A stretch of DNA of 64,000 nt, taken from contig DATKRH010000104.1 of NCBI GenBank assembly GCA_035532295.1, positions 1-64,000 on the forward strand. The letters run 5' to 3'. The notes under the pieces were generated by a model. It was not told the DNA's origin, did no database searches, and worked only from the letters and a program-made list of their open reading frames with translations. The stretch is from DASUBV01 sp035532295. GTDB lineage: Bacteria; Actinomycetota; Actinomycetes; Streptosporangiales; Streptosporangiaceae. Both the position numbers and the translations under genes were made by a program. Of this stretch, positions 15,464 to 22,553 are shown in pieces; position 1 is the stretch's first letter, and every line of letters begins with the position of its first letter.

Positions 15464-16336
15464 TTAAGCACCCGCGGCGGCGATCCGGGTGAACTCGGCG
15501 ATGCTCAGGGCCTCGCCGCGCAGGCCGGGGTCGATGCCAGCCGCCCGAAGCCGCCCTTCGGCCTCGGCCGGGGAACCGGCCCAGCCCGCCAGTGCGGCCC
15601 GCAGCGTCTTGCGCCGCTGCGCGAACGCTGCGTCGATGACGGCGAAGACCTGCTGCCGCCCGGCACCGCCGGCCACCCCGGCCCCAGCCGAATAACGATC
15701 GTGCACCGTGAAAGCGACCAGCCCTGAGTCCACCCGGGGCACCGGCCAGAACACGCTCCTGGGTACCGAGCCGGCCCGCCGCACGTCGGCGAACCAAGCG
15801 AGCTTGGCCGACGGGATGCCGTAGGTGCGGCTGCCCGGCGGCGCGCTCATCCGGTCGGCCACCTCCGACTGGACCATCACCAGCCCGCGGCGCAGCGACG
15901 GGAAGGTGGCGAGCAGATGCAGCACCACCGGCACCGCCACGTTGTAGGGCAGGTTGGCCACCAGCGCGGTCGGTCGCTCGCCCGGCAGCTCGGTCACCCG
16001 CGCCGCGTCGGCCGTGACGACCTCCAGTCGCCCGGCCAGGCCGGGTGCCCGGGCGGCGACGGTAACCGGCAGCTCGGCGGCCAGGACCGGGTCGATCTCG
16101 ACGGCCAGCACCCGGCGGGCCGCGGCCAGCAGCGGCAGCGTCAGCGAGCCGAACCCCGGGCCGACCTCCAGCACCACATCGCCGGGCTCCAGCCGGGCCA
16201 GGGCCACGATCCGGGTGACCGTCCCGGCATCGACGACGAAATTCTGACCCAGGCGCCTGGACGGCGCGATGGCCAGCCGCACGGCCAGTTCCCGGATCTC
16301 GGTCGGCCCCAGCAGCTGCGCCAGGGCTAGGCCCAC
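15464..16336 (-). CDS. rsmA: 16S rRNA adenine(1518/1519) dimethyltransferase RsmA (KsgA)
   Basis: Dimethylates the two adjacent adenines in the 3'-terminal hairpin of 16S rRNA. The 290-aa product has RRLGQNFVVDAGTVTRIV, SAM motif I VLEVGPGFGSLTLPLL, acidic AVEIDPVLA and the catalytic NLPYNVAVPVVLHLL. The C-terminal domain (about 205-290) carries FAQRRKTLRAAL. A longer frame runs through tatD, but similarity begins at GTG 16336 (VGLALAQLLGPTEIREL), which overlaps the tatD end by 10 bp. Many actinomycetes carry a resuscitation-promoting-factor gene between tatD and rsmA; none is present here. Confidence 0.95.
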   Translation of the reverse strand: MGLALAQLLGPTEIRELAVRLAIAPSRRLGQNFVVDAGTVTRIVALARLEPGDVVLEVGPGFGSLTLPLLAAARRVLAVEIDPVLAAELPVTVAARAPGLAGRLEVVTADAARVTELPGERPTALVANLPYNVAVPVVLHLLATFPSLRRGLVMVQSEVADRMSAPPGSRTYGIPSAKLAWFADVRRAGSVPRSVFWPVPRVDSGLVAFTVHDRYSAGAGVAGGAGRQQVFAVIDAAFAQRRKTLRAALAGWAGSPAEAEGRLRAAGIDPGLRGEALSIAEFTRIAAAGA

Positions 16337-17253
16337 GGGTCTGCCGACCGCGCGCCGGCCGACCGCGCGCCGGCCGACCACGCGCCGGCCGACCACGGGC
16401 CGAAGACTCGTTCCCCGTTGCGCTGGATGACCGAGCACAGCTCCGCGACGTCCAACTGCTTCACCGCCGCGAGCGCCCGCAGCGTGTGCGCCACCTGGGC
16501 CGGCGAGTTCGACTTGCCGCGGTTGGGCACCGGCGTCAGGAAGGGCGCGTCGGTCTCCACGAGCAGCAACTCGGGCGGCGTCACCGCCGCCGCCTCGCGC
16601 AGCCCCGGCGCGTTGGCGAACGTCAGCGTGCCCGCGAAGCTCAGCAGGTACCCCGCGTCGGCGCACCGCCGGGCCATCGCCGCGTCGCCCGAGAAGCAAT
16701 GGAAGATGACGTGCTCGGGGGCCCCGCACTCGGCCAGGATCGCCAGCACGTCCTCGTGCGCGTCTCGGTCGTGGATCATCAGCGCCTTGCCAGTCTGCTT
16801 GGCGATGTCGATGTGCGCGCGGAACCATTCGCGCTGCACCGCCGGCGGAGCGTCGTCCCGGTAGTAGTCCAGTCCGGTCTCGCCCACGGCCCGGACCTCG
16901 GGAAGCGCGGCGAGCGCGGCGATCTCGGCCAGCACGCCGTCGCGCTCCGCGGCACCGGCCCCAGCACCGGCCCCAGCACCGGCCCCCGCACCGGCGGTCT
17001 CGTTCGGGTGGATGGCCACCGCCGCGAAGACGTCGTCGTGATCGACGGCACACTTGACCGCCCAGCGCGACGACGGCAGGTCGCAGCCGACCGTTACGAC
17101 CCGGGTGATCCCGCACGCGGCGGCGGCGGCCATGATCTCCGGGACCGGGGCATCGATCATGTCCAGGTGGCAGTGGCTATCGAACGCCGTCGCGGGCAGC
17201 GGCTCCGGGTCGGGCGCGGCCGGGCGCCCCCGGCCAGCTGACCCCACACTCAC
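16327..17253 (-). CDS. tatD: TatD-family metal-dependent hydrolase (DNase)
   Basis: An amidohydrolase-fold metal nuclease of about 308 aa. Metal ligands are DSHCHLDM near the N-terminus, GETGLDYYRD (Glu), a His in REWFRAHIDIAKQ and VIFHCFSGD, and the closing LLVETDAPFLTPVPNRGK. The start is GTG 17253, which gives a 4-bp GTGA overlap with metG; the longer frame upstream reads into metG. Two tandem arrays are built into the gene. A 12-bp array gives an (AG)n stretch after HPNETAGAGAG, in a loop following the IHPNE strand. A 15-bp array gives the SAGAW/SAGAR tail just before the rsmA start. Confidence 0.93.
   Translation of the reverse strand: MSVGSAGRGRPAAPDPEPLPATAFDSHCHLDMIDAPVPEIMAAAAACGITRVVTVGCDLPSSRWAVKCAVDHDDVFAAVAIHPNETAGAGAGAGAGAGAGAAERDGVLAEIAALAALPEVRAVGETGLDYYRDDAPPAVQREWFRAHIDIAKQTGKALMIHDRDAHEDVLAILAECGAPEHVIFHCFSGDAAMARRCADAGYLLSFAGTLTFANAPGLREAAAVTPPELLLVETDAPFLTPVPNRGKSNSPAQVAHTLRALAAVKQLDVAELCSVIQRNGERVFGPWSAGAWSAGARSAGARSADPWA
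16346..16405. repeat. 15-bp tandem array (4 units) at the tatD 3' end
   Basis: Units GACCGCGCGCCGGCC (two identical, then two variants) encode the SAGAR/SAGAW repeats at the TatD C-terminus. The array ends 10 bp upstream of the rsmA start codon, where it could affect that gene's translation initiation. Confidence 0.9.
16952..16997. repeat. 12-bp tandem array inside tatD
   Basis: Three to four units of GCACCGGCCCCA encode an (AG)n insertion in TatD. Confidence 0.85.
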
Positions 17254-19046
17254 GCGCTCTCCAGCCTGGCCAGTTCTTCGTCGGCCAGCGCCGGGTCCAG
17301 CTTCGCGAACAGCGGGACGGGCGCCGCCAGCGGCGTACCCGGCGCGATCGGCGCCGACTCCCACCGCGGCGTATCGCGGTAGTCACCGGTGATGACCGGG
17401 TAGGACGGGCCGCCGTCCTCGTCCACCTGGTCGATCCGGGGCATCGCCGACCACGTCCCCTGGCCCCCGAGCATCTCGAAGACCTTCTGCGACGACTCGG
17501 GCAGGAACGGGGTCAGCAGCGTCTTGCCGTCGCTGACCAGCTGGAGCGCGACGTGCAGGATCGTGCGCATCCGCTCGGGGTCGGACTCGCGCAGCTTCCA
17601 CGGGGCCTGATCCGAGAGGTACTTGTTGGCGTCCGCCAATGTGCGCATGGCCTCGGTGCTCGCCGCCTTGAAGCGGGACCGGGACAGCGACTCGCCCACG
17701 GTCGCGAACGCCTGCCGGGAATGCTCCAGAATCGCTGAATCTGCGTCGGTGAGCTGGTCGGCTTCCGGGATCGTGCCGATGTTGCGGGCCGCGAACGAGA
17801 CGGTGCGGTTCACCAGGTTGCCCCAGTTGGCCACGAGCTCGTCGTTGTTGCGCCGGATGAACTCGCTCCAGGTGAAGTCCGTGTCCTGGTTCTCCGGGCC
17901 CGCGACGGCGACGTAGTAGCGCAGGGCGTCGACGTTGTAGCGCGCCAGGAAGTCGCGGACATAGATCACGACCGAGCGCGACGAGGAGAACTTGCGGCCC
18001 TCCATGGTCAGGTACTCGCTGGAGACCACCTCGGACGGCAGGCTCAGCGCGCCCAGCGGGCCCGGCTGGCCGTCGCGGGCGCCCCGGCCGCTGTAGCCCA
18101 GCAGCATGGCGGGCCAGATCTCGGAGTGGAAGACGATGTTGTCCTTGCCCATGAAGTAGTAGGACTCGGCGTCGGGGCTCTGCCACCACTGCCGCCAGGC
18201 GTCGGGATCACCGCTGCGGCGGGCCCACTCGATCGACGCCGACAGGTAGCCGATCACCGCGTCGAACCAGACGTAGATCCGCTTGTCCGGGCGGTCCCGC
18301 CAGCCCTCCAGCGGGATCGGCACGCCCCAGTCCAGGTCCCGGGTGATCGCCCGCGGCTGCAGGTCGCCGAGCAGGTTGAGGGAGAACTTGAGCACGTTCG
18401 GCCGCCACTGGCCGCTCTTGCTCTGCAGCCAGGTGCCGAGCGTGTCGGCGAACGCGGGCAGGTCGAGGAAGAACTGCTCGGTCTCCGCGAAGACCGGCGT
18501 CTCGCCATTGATCTTCGAGCGCGGGCTGATCAGGTCGGCCGGGTCCAGCTGGTTTCCGCAGTTGTCGCACTGGTCGCCGCGGGCGCCGTCGTATCCGCAG
18601 ATCGGGCACGTGCCCTCGATGTAACGGTCGGGCAGGGTCCGGCCGGTCGAGGGCGAGATGGCGCCGATCGCCTTGCGCGGGAAGATGTACCCGTTGTGAT
18701 AGAGCCCGAGGAACAGGTCCTGCACCACCGAGTAGTGGTTGCGGGTGGTGGTCCTGGTGAACAGGTCATAGGACATGTCCAGGCCGGTCAGATCCTCGGT
18801 GATCACGCGGTTGTACCGGTCAGCCAGCTCCCGGGCGGTCAGCCCCTCCGCGTCGGCCTGGACCTGGATCGGCGTGCCGTGCTCGTCGGTACCGCTGACC
18901 ATCAGCACGGCGTTGCCGGCCATCCGCTGATACCGCGAGAACATGTCGCAGGGCAGGCCGAAGCCGGAGACATGCCCGATGTGACGCGGGCCATTGGCGT
19001 AGGGCCAGGCGGGGGCGGCGAGGATAGGACGGCTGGTCGGCGACAT
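17250..19046 (-). CDS. metG: Methionyl-tRNA synthetase
   Basis: Class I aminoacyl-tRNA synthetase of 598 aa. AWPYANGPRHIGHVSGFGLP holds the HIGH motif. A zinc knuckle is formed by CPICGYDG and QCDNCGNQ. The KMSKS loop is present in the actinobacterial form GRKFSSSRS. The anticodon-binding helical domain follows (WGNLVNRTVSFAARN). There is no C-terminal EMAP/tRNA-binding dimerisation domain. It is first of the metG-tatD-rsmA unit, with stop/start overlap to tatD. A -10-like TAGGCT lies 7 nt before the ATG. Confidence 0.97.
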   Translation of the reverse strand: MSPTSRPILAAPAWPYANGPRHIGHVSGFGLPCDMFSRYQRMAGNAVLMVSGTDEHGTPIQVQADAEGLTARELADRYNRVITEDLTGLDMSYDLFTRTTTRNHYSVVQDLFLGLYHNGYIFPRKAIGAISPSTGRTLPDRYIEGTCPICGYDGARGDQCDNCGNQLDPADLISPRSKINGETPVFAETEQFFLDLPAFADTLGTWLQSKSGQWRPNVLKFSLNLLGDLQPRAITRDLDWGVPIPLEGWRDRPDKRIYVWFDAVIGYLSASIEWARRSGDPDAWRQWWQSPDAESYYFMGKDNIVFHSEIWPAMLLGYSGRGARDGQPGPLGALSLPSEVVSSEYLTMEGRKFSSSRSVVIYVRDFLARYNVDALRYYVAVAGPENQDTDFTWSEFIRRNNDELVANWGNLVNRTVSFAARNIGTIPEADQLTDADSAILEHSRQAFATVGESLSRSRFKAASTEAMRTLADANKYLSDQAPWKLRESDPERMRTILHVALQLVSDGKTLLTPFLPESSQKVFEMLGGQGTWSAMPRIDQVDEDGGPSYPVITGDYRDTPRWESAPIAPGTPLAAPVPLFAKLDPALADEELARLESA

Positions 19047-19053
19047 GACATCC

Positions 19054-19059
19054 AGCCTA
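19054..19059 (-). promoter_or_regulatory. -10-like hexamer before metG (leaderless candidate)
   Basis: Minus-strand TAGGCT, 7 nt before the metG ATG at 19046. Confidence 0.5.
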
Positions 19060-19103
19060 GGGGAGGATGGACCCAGGGCGGTTCGTCATAACGGGGTGGT
19101 TCG

Positions 19104-19970
19104 TCATCGGCAGCGGCGCGCCACCACAGCGTCGTAGACCGCGCTCCTGGGCAGCCCGCGCTCCCGGGCCACCGCCGCGATCGCCTTGTTTCGCGGCATG
19201 CCGCCCTGCTCGCGGAGGGCGACCTCGTCCGCCGCCTCGTCCGGTGTCACCGTGGCGGTCCCGGTCGGCGCGCCCGCCACCACGATCGTGACCTCGCCCA
19301 GCGACCCGCCGGAAAACGCGCCGGCCAGCTCACTCAGGGTGCCGCGGACGACATCCTCGTGCGTCTTGGTCAGCTCGCGGCAGACGACGGCCCGCCGGCC
19401 GGAGCCCAGGGCCCCGGCCAGCTCCGGCAGCGTGGCCGCCAGCCGGCGCGGCGACTCGAAGAAGATCAGGGTCCGGCGCTCGCCCGCCAGCTCGGCGAAC
19501 CGCCGCGCACGCTCGCCGGCCTTGCGCGGCGGGAAGCCCTCGAAGGCGAACCGGTCGCTCGGCAGGCCCGAGATCGCCAGCGCGGTGGTGGCCGCGGAGG
19601 GCCCCGGCAGCGCGGTGACCCGGATCCCGGCCGCCGCGGCCGCCGCCACGAGGCGGTAACCCGGATCGCTGACCCCCGGCAGGCCGGCATCGGAGACCAG
19701 CAGGACGTCGGTGCCGCCCTGGAGCTCGGCCAGCAGCGCGGGCACCCGGCGCGACTCGACGTCGTCGTAGTACGACACGATCCGGCCGCTCAGCGAGATG
19801 CCCAGGGCGGCCGCCAGCCGCCGGACCCGCCGGGTGTCCTCGGCCGCGATCACCGGAGCGGCGCTCAGCGCGGCGACGAGCCGGGCGGAGGCGTCGCCCG
19901 GCTGGCCGATCGGCGTGGCGGCGACCGTCAGGACCCCCGGAGGCTCGCCGTCTTTCGTGGATCGTTGCAT
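19104..19970 (-). CDS. rsmI: 16S rRNA (cytidine1402-2'-O)-methyltransferase RsmI
   Basis: 2'-O-methylates C1402 in the ribosomal P site region. The product (about 288 aa) is a tetrapyrrole-methylase-fold enzyme: VLTVAATPIGQPGDASARLVAAL, AEDTRRVRRL, SYYDDVESRRVPALL, VLLVSDAGLPGVSDPGYRLV, ALPGPSAATTALAISGLPSDRFAFEGFPPRKAGER and FFESPRRLAATL. The ATG at 19970 is preferred; a GTG at 19997 adds nine residues. It is divergent from the protein mannosyltransferase gene, a pairing also seen in mycobacteria. Confidence 0.95.
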   Translation of the reverse strand: MQRSTKDGEPPGVLTVAATPIGQPGDASARLVAALSAAPVIAAEDTRRVRRLAAALGISLSGRIVSYYDDVESRRVPALLAELQGGTDVLLVSDAGLPGVSDPGYRLVAAAAAAGIRVTALPGPSAATTALAISGLPSDRFAFEGFPPRKAGERARRFAELAGERRTLIFFESPRRLAATLPELAGALGSGRRAVVCRELTKTHEDVVRGTLSELAGAFSGGSLGEVTIVVAGAPTGTATVTPDEAADEVALREQGGMPRNKAIAAVARERGLPRSAVYDAVVARRCR

Positions 19971-19980
19971 TACGCCGCCC

Positions 19981-20006
19981 AGGCTAGTGGGCGTCACCTC
20001 TACGAT
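19981..20006. promoter_or_regulatory. Back-to-back -10 hexamers between rsmI and pmt
   Basis: Minus-strand TAGCCT (19986-19981) ends 10 nt before the rsmI ATG. Plus-strand TACGAT (20001-20006) ends 8 nt before the pmt ATG at 20015. Both transcripts would have almost no leader, and the divergent region is only 44 bp long. Confidence 0.45.
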
Positions 20007-20014
20007 GGCACTCG

Positions 20015-21682
20015 ATGAGGGCAGAAGAGACGGCTCCGCCTGGGCCCACCGACCCGACCGGGCAGGGCGACCCGACCGGGCAGGGCGAGACGAGCTGGCC
20101 GACGGGCCCCAGCCAGCCTGGCGCGCCCGCGCAGGCTGACCCGGAGGTCCGGCGCCGGATGGTGCCGCCGATGCCCGGCAGCGCGTTCTGGGGCTGGGCC
20201 GGGCCGCTGCTGGTCACGCTGTTCGGCGCGTTCCTGCGGTTCAACCGGCTGTCCGTCCCGAAGGCCGTGGTCTTCGACGAGACCTATTACGTCGGGGACG
20301 CGTGGGGCATCCTCCAGCACGGCGTCGAGATCAATCACGTCAAGAACGCTAACGCGCTGCTCATCCAGGGCAGCACGCACATCCTGGCCGGCACGCAGGC
20401 CGAACTAGTCGCGCATCCGCCGCTCGGCAAGATCATGATGGCCGTCGGGGAGTGGCTGTTCGGCCTGACGCCGTTCGGCTGGCGGTTCGCCGTGGCCCTG
20501 ACCGGCTCGCTGGCGATCCTGATGCTGGCCCGGATCGTCCGGCGGATGACCCGCTCCACCCTGCTCGGCTGCGTCGCGGGCCTGCTGATGGCGCTGGACG
20601 GCCTGGAACTGGTGCTCAGCCGCACCGCCATCCTGGACATCTTCGTCATGTTCTGGGTGCTGGCCGCCTTCGGCCTGCTGGTGATCGACCGGGACCGGAC
20701 CCGGACCCGGCTGGCCGCCGCGGCAGTGACGGCCAGCACGGGAGCCATGACGGCGGGTCCCGGCGGCGGCGGCGGCCCCAAGCTCGGCATCCGCTGGCTG
20801 CGGGTGCTGGCCGGCGTCTGCCTGGGCTGCGCGGTCGCGTCCAAGTGGAACGGGGCCGTGTTCATCCTGGCCTTCGGCGGCCTGGCCATCGCCTGGGACC
20901 TCGGCGCCCGCAAGGCCGCCGGGTTCAGCAACCGCCTGCTCGGCGTGCTGCGCAGCGACGCCAAGTGGCTGCCGCTGTGGTTCGGGCTCATCCCGGCCGC
21001 CGTGTACGTCGCGTCGTGGACCGGCTGGTTCGCCACCCCCTACGGCTACGACCGCAACGGCGCCGCGCTGAACAACGGCCATCCGACCTCCACGATCGCG
21101 GCGTGGCTGGGCTACAACAAGTGGATGCTCCAGTTCGGCCTGGGACTGACCTCCACCCAGACCTACAAGTCCAATCCCCTCGGCTGGCTCGTGCTGGCGC
21201 GCCCGATCTCCTTTTACTCCGCGTGCCTGCCGGCCAATGCCTGCGGGTCCGCGCACTCCACCGAGCAGGAGGTGCTCGCGATCGGCACGCCGCTGATCTG
21301 GTGGGGCGCCATCGCGGCGCTGCTGTTCTGCCTGGCCTGGTGGCTGCTGCGCCGCGACTGGCGGGCGGGGTCGGTACTGCTCGCGGTGGCCGCCGGCTGG
21401 CTGCCGTGGATCTGGTTCTCCTGGCACGATCACCGCACCGAGTTCTACTACTACGCCGTGATCTTCGAGCCGTTCCTGATCATCGCCATCACCTTGTGCC
21501 TCGGCCTGATCATCGGGCCGACCAGAGCCTCGCCCGGCCGCCGCGCCGTGGGAGCCGCGGTCAGCGGCGCCTACCTGCTCGCGGTCCTGGCCAACTTCGC
21601 CTACCTCTACCCCATCCTCACGGCCAAGGTCATCCCGTACTCCGCCTGGCTATCGCGCATGTGGTTCCACAGCTGGATTTGA
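20015..21682 (+). CDS. pmt: Protein O-mannosyltransferase (GT39, PMT family)
   Basis: A polytopic membrane enzyme (555 aa) that transfers mannose from polyprenyl-phosphate-mannose to Ser/Thr of exported proteins. The catalytic acidic pair is in VVFDETYYVGDAW in the first outer loop, and AHPPLGKIMMAVGEW is the second family motif. At least ten hydrophobic helices follow, with CLGCAVASKWNGAVFILAFGG and the C-terminal YYAVIFEPFLI. A cytosolic Pro/Gly/Thr-rich N-terminal extension (about 45 residues) contains a duplicated 18-bp unit (DPTGQG twice). It is divergent from rsmI as in mycobacteria. Confidence 0.95.
   Translation: MRAEETAPPGPTDPTGQGDPTGQGETSWPTGPSQPGAPAQADPEVRRRMVPPMPGSAFWGWAGPLLVTLFGAFLRFNRLSVPKAVVFDETYYVGDAWGILQHGVEINHVKNANALLIQGSTHILAGTQAELVAHPPLGKIMMAVGEWLFGLTPFGWRFAVALTGSLAILMLARIVRRMTRSTLLGCVAGLLMALDGLELVLSRTAILDIFVMFWVLAAFGLLVIDRDRTRTRLAAAAVTASTGAMTAGPGGGGGPKLGIRWLRVLAGVCLGCAVASKWNGAVFILAFGGLAIAWDLGARKAAGFSNRLLGVLRSDAKWLPLWFGLIPAAVYVASWTGWFATPYGYDRNGAALNNGHPTSTIAAWLGYNKWMLQFGLGLTSTQTYKSNPLGWLVLARPISFYSACLPANACGSAHSTEQEVLAIGTPLIWWGAIAALLFCLAWWLLRRDWRAGSVLLAVAAGWLPWIWFSWHDHRTEFYYYAVIFEPFLIIAITLCLGLIIGPTRASPGRRAVGAAVSGAYLLAVLANFAYLYPILTAKVIPYSAWLSRMWFHSWI
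20051..20086. repeat. 18-bp duplication in the pmt 5' end
   Basis: GACCCGACCGGGCAGGGC occurs twice in direct succession, encoding the duplicated DPTGQG in the N-terminal tail. Confidence 0.85.
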
Positions 21683-21871
21683 GCCGACCTTCAGCTAACC
21701 GTCAGTGTCCGCTGCGACAGTGTCATGGACGGCAGGGGACAATGACAGCGAGGAGCCTGGCACCGCGGCCCGCCAGATTTTTGTTGCATGGGGGACGATC
21801 CCGGCGGCTCCGCGAGACGTCTATAGGGTGAGAGGCCAGCAAGGTGCGCGGCCCTGGAGCCGGGAGCGAGG

Positions 21872-22504
21872 ATGAGTCCGATGGGTCAGAAGCCCGACCT
21901 GCACGCGCGATTCGAGCAGGACGTGCTGCCTGCGCTCAGCAGGCTCTACCCGGCCGCGCTTCGGATGACCAGGAACGCCAGCGACGCCGAGGACCTGGTT
22001 CAGGAGACCTCCGCCAAGGCGTACGCGGCTTTTCACCAGTTCAAGCCCGGCACGAACCTCCGTGCGTGGCTGCACAGGATCCTCGCCAACACCTTCATCA
22101 ACGGGTACCGGAAGCGCCGCCGCGAGCCAGTCCAGGAACTGGGCGCGGATTTCGAGCGCGACTGGCAGGCCGACGCCGGCCCGCTAGCACTGCGGGCCAG
22201 GTCGGCGGAGGCCGAGGCCATGGACCGGCTCGGTGACACCGAGATCGTGCAGGCGCTGCTGGACCTGCCGGAGATGTTCCGGATGACGGTGTACCTGGCC
22301 GACGTCGAGGGCTATCCCTACAAGGAGATAGCCGAGATCATGGGCACCCCCGTCGGCACCGTGATGTCCAGGCTGCATCGCGCTCGCGGCCGGCTCCGCG
22401 AGCAGCTCGCGAGCCGCGCCCCCCAGACTCGGCCGGCGGGCGATCGCGCGGCGCCCCGCACGGCGGGACCGCGCGGTCCGCTGGCCACGCCTGAGCCCGC
22501 CTAG
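21872..22504 (+). CDS. ECF sigma factor of the SigR/SigH (oxidative/heat stress) group
   Basis: 210 aa. Region 2 is RFEQDVLPALSRLYPAALRMTRNASDAEDLVQETSAKAYAAFHQF with GTNLRAWLHRILANTFINGYRKRRREP; region 4 is LLDLPEMFRMTVYLADVEGYPYKEIAEIMGTPVGTVMSRLHRARGRL. These match SigR of Streptomyces and SigH of mycobacteria closely. Those sigma factors are normally controlled by a zinc anti-sigma factor (RsrA/RshA) encoded directly downstream; here the next gene is convergent and no anti-sigma gene follows. A Pro/Arg/Ala tail (about 190-210) is added. It starts at ATG 21872 behind GGGAGCGAGG; a TATAGG-like -10 lies about 50 bp upstream. Confidence 0.92.
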   Translation: MSPMGQKPDLHARFEQDVLPALSRLYPAALRMTRNASDAEDLVQETSAKAYAAFHQFKPGTNLRAWLHRILANTFINGYRKRRREPVQELGADFERDWQADAGPLALRARSAEAEAMDRLGDTEIVQALLDLPEMFRMTVYLADVEGYPYKEIAEIMGTPVGTVMSRLHRARGRLREQLASRAPQTRPAGDRAAPRTAGPRGPLATPEPA

Positions 22505-22553
22505 CTAGCCCGAACCCCTGGCTAGCCCGAACCCCCTGGCTAGCCCGAACCCG
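22505..22553. repeat. 17-18-bp tandem array between sigma factor and TagF-like gene
   Basis: Two full units CTAGCCCGAACCCC(C)TGG plus a partial third fill the whole junction between the two convergent stop codons. The CTAG-containing units supply stop codons for both flanking genes. Confidence 0.9.

Noticed and set aside
15464..17116. 550-codon rsmA frame as a TatD-RsmA fusion
   Set aside because: The upstream part is out of frame with tatD and only shadows it; RsmA similarity starts at GTG 16336.
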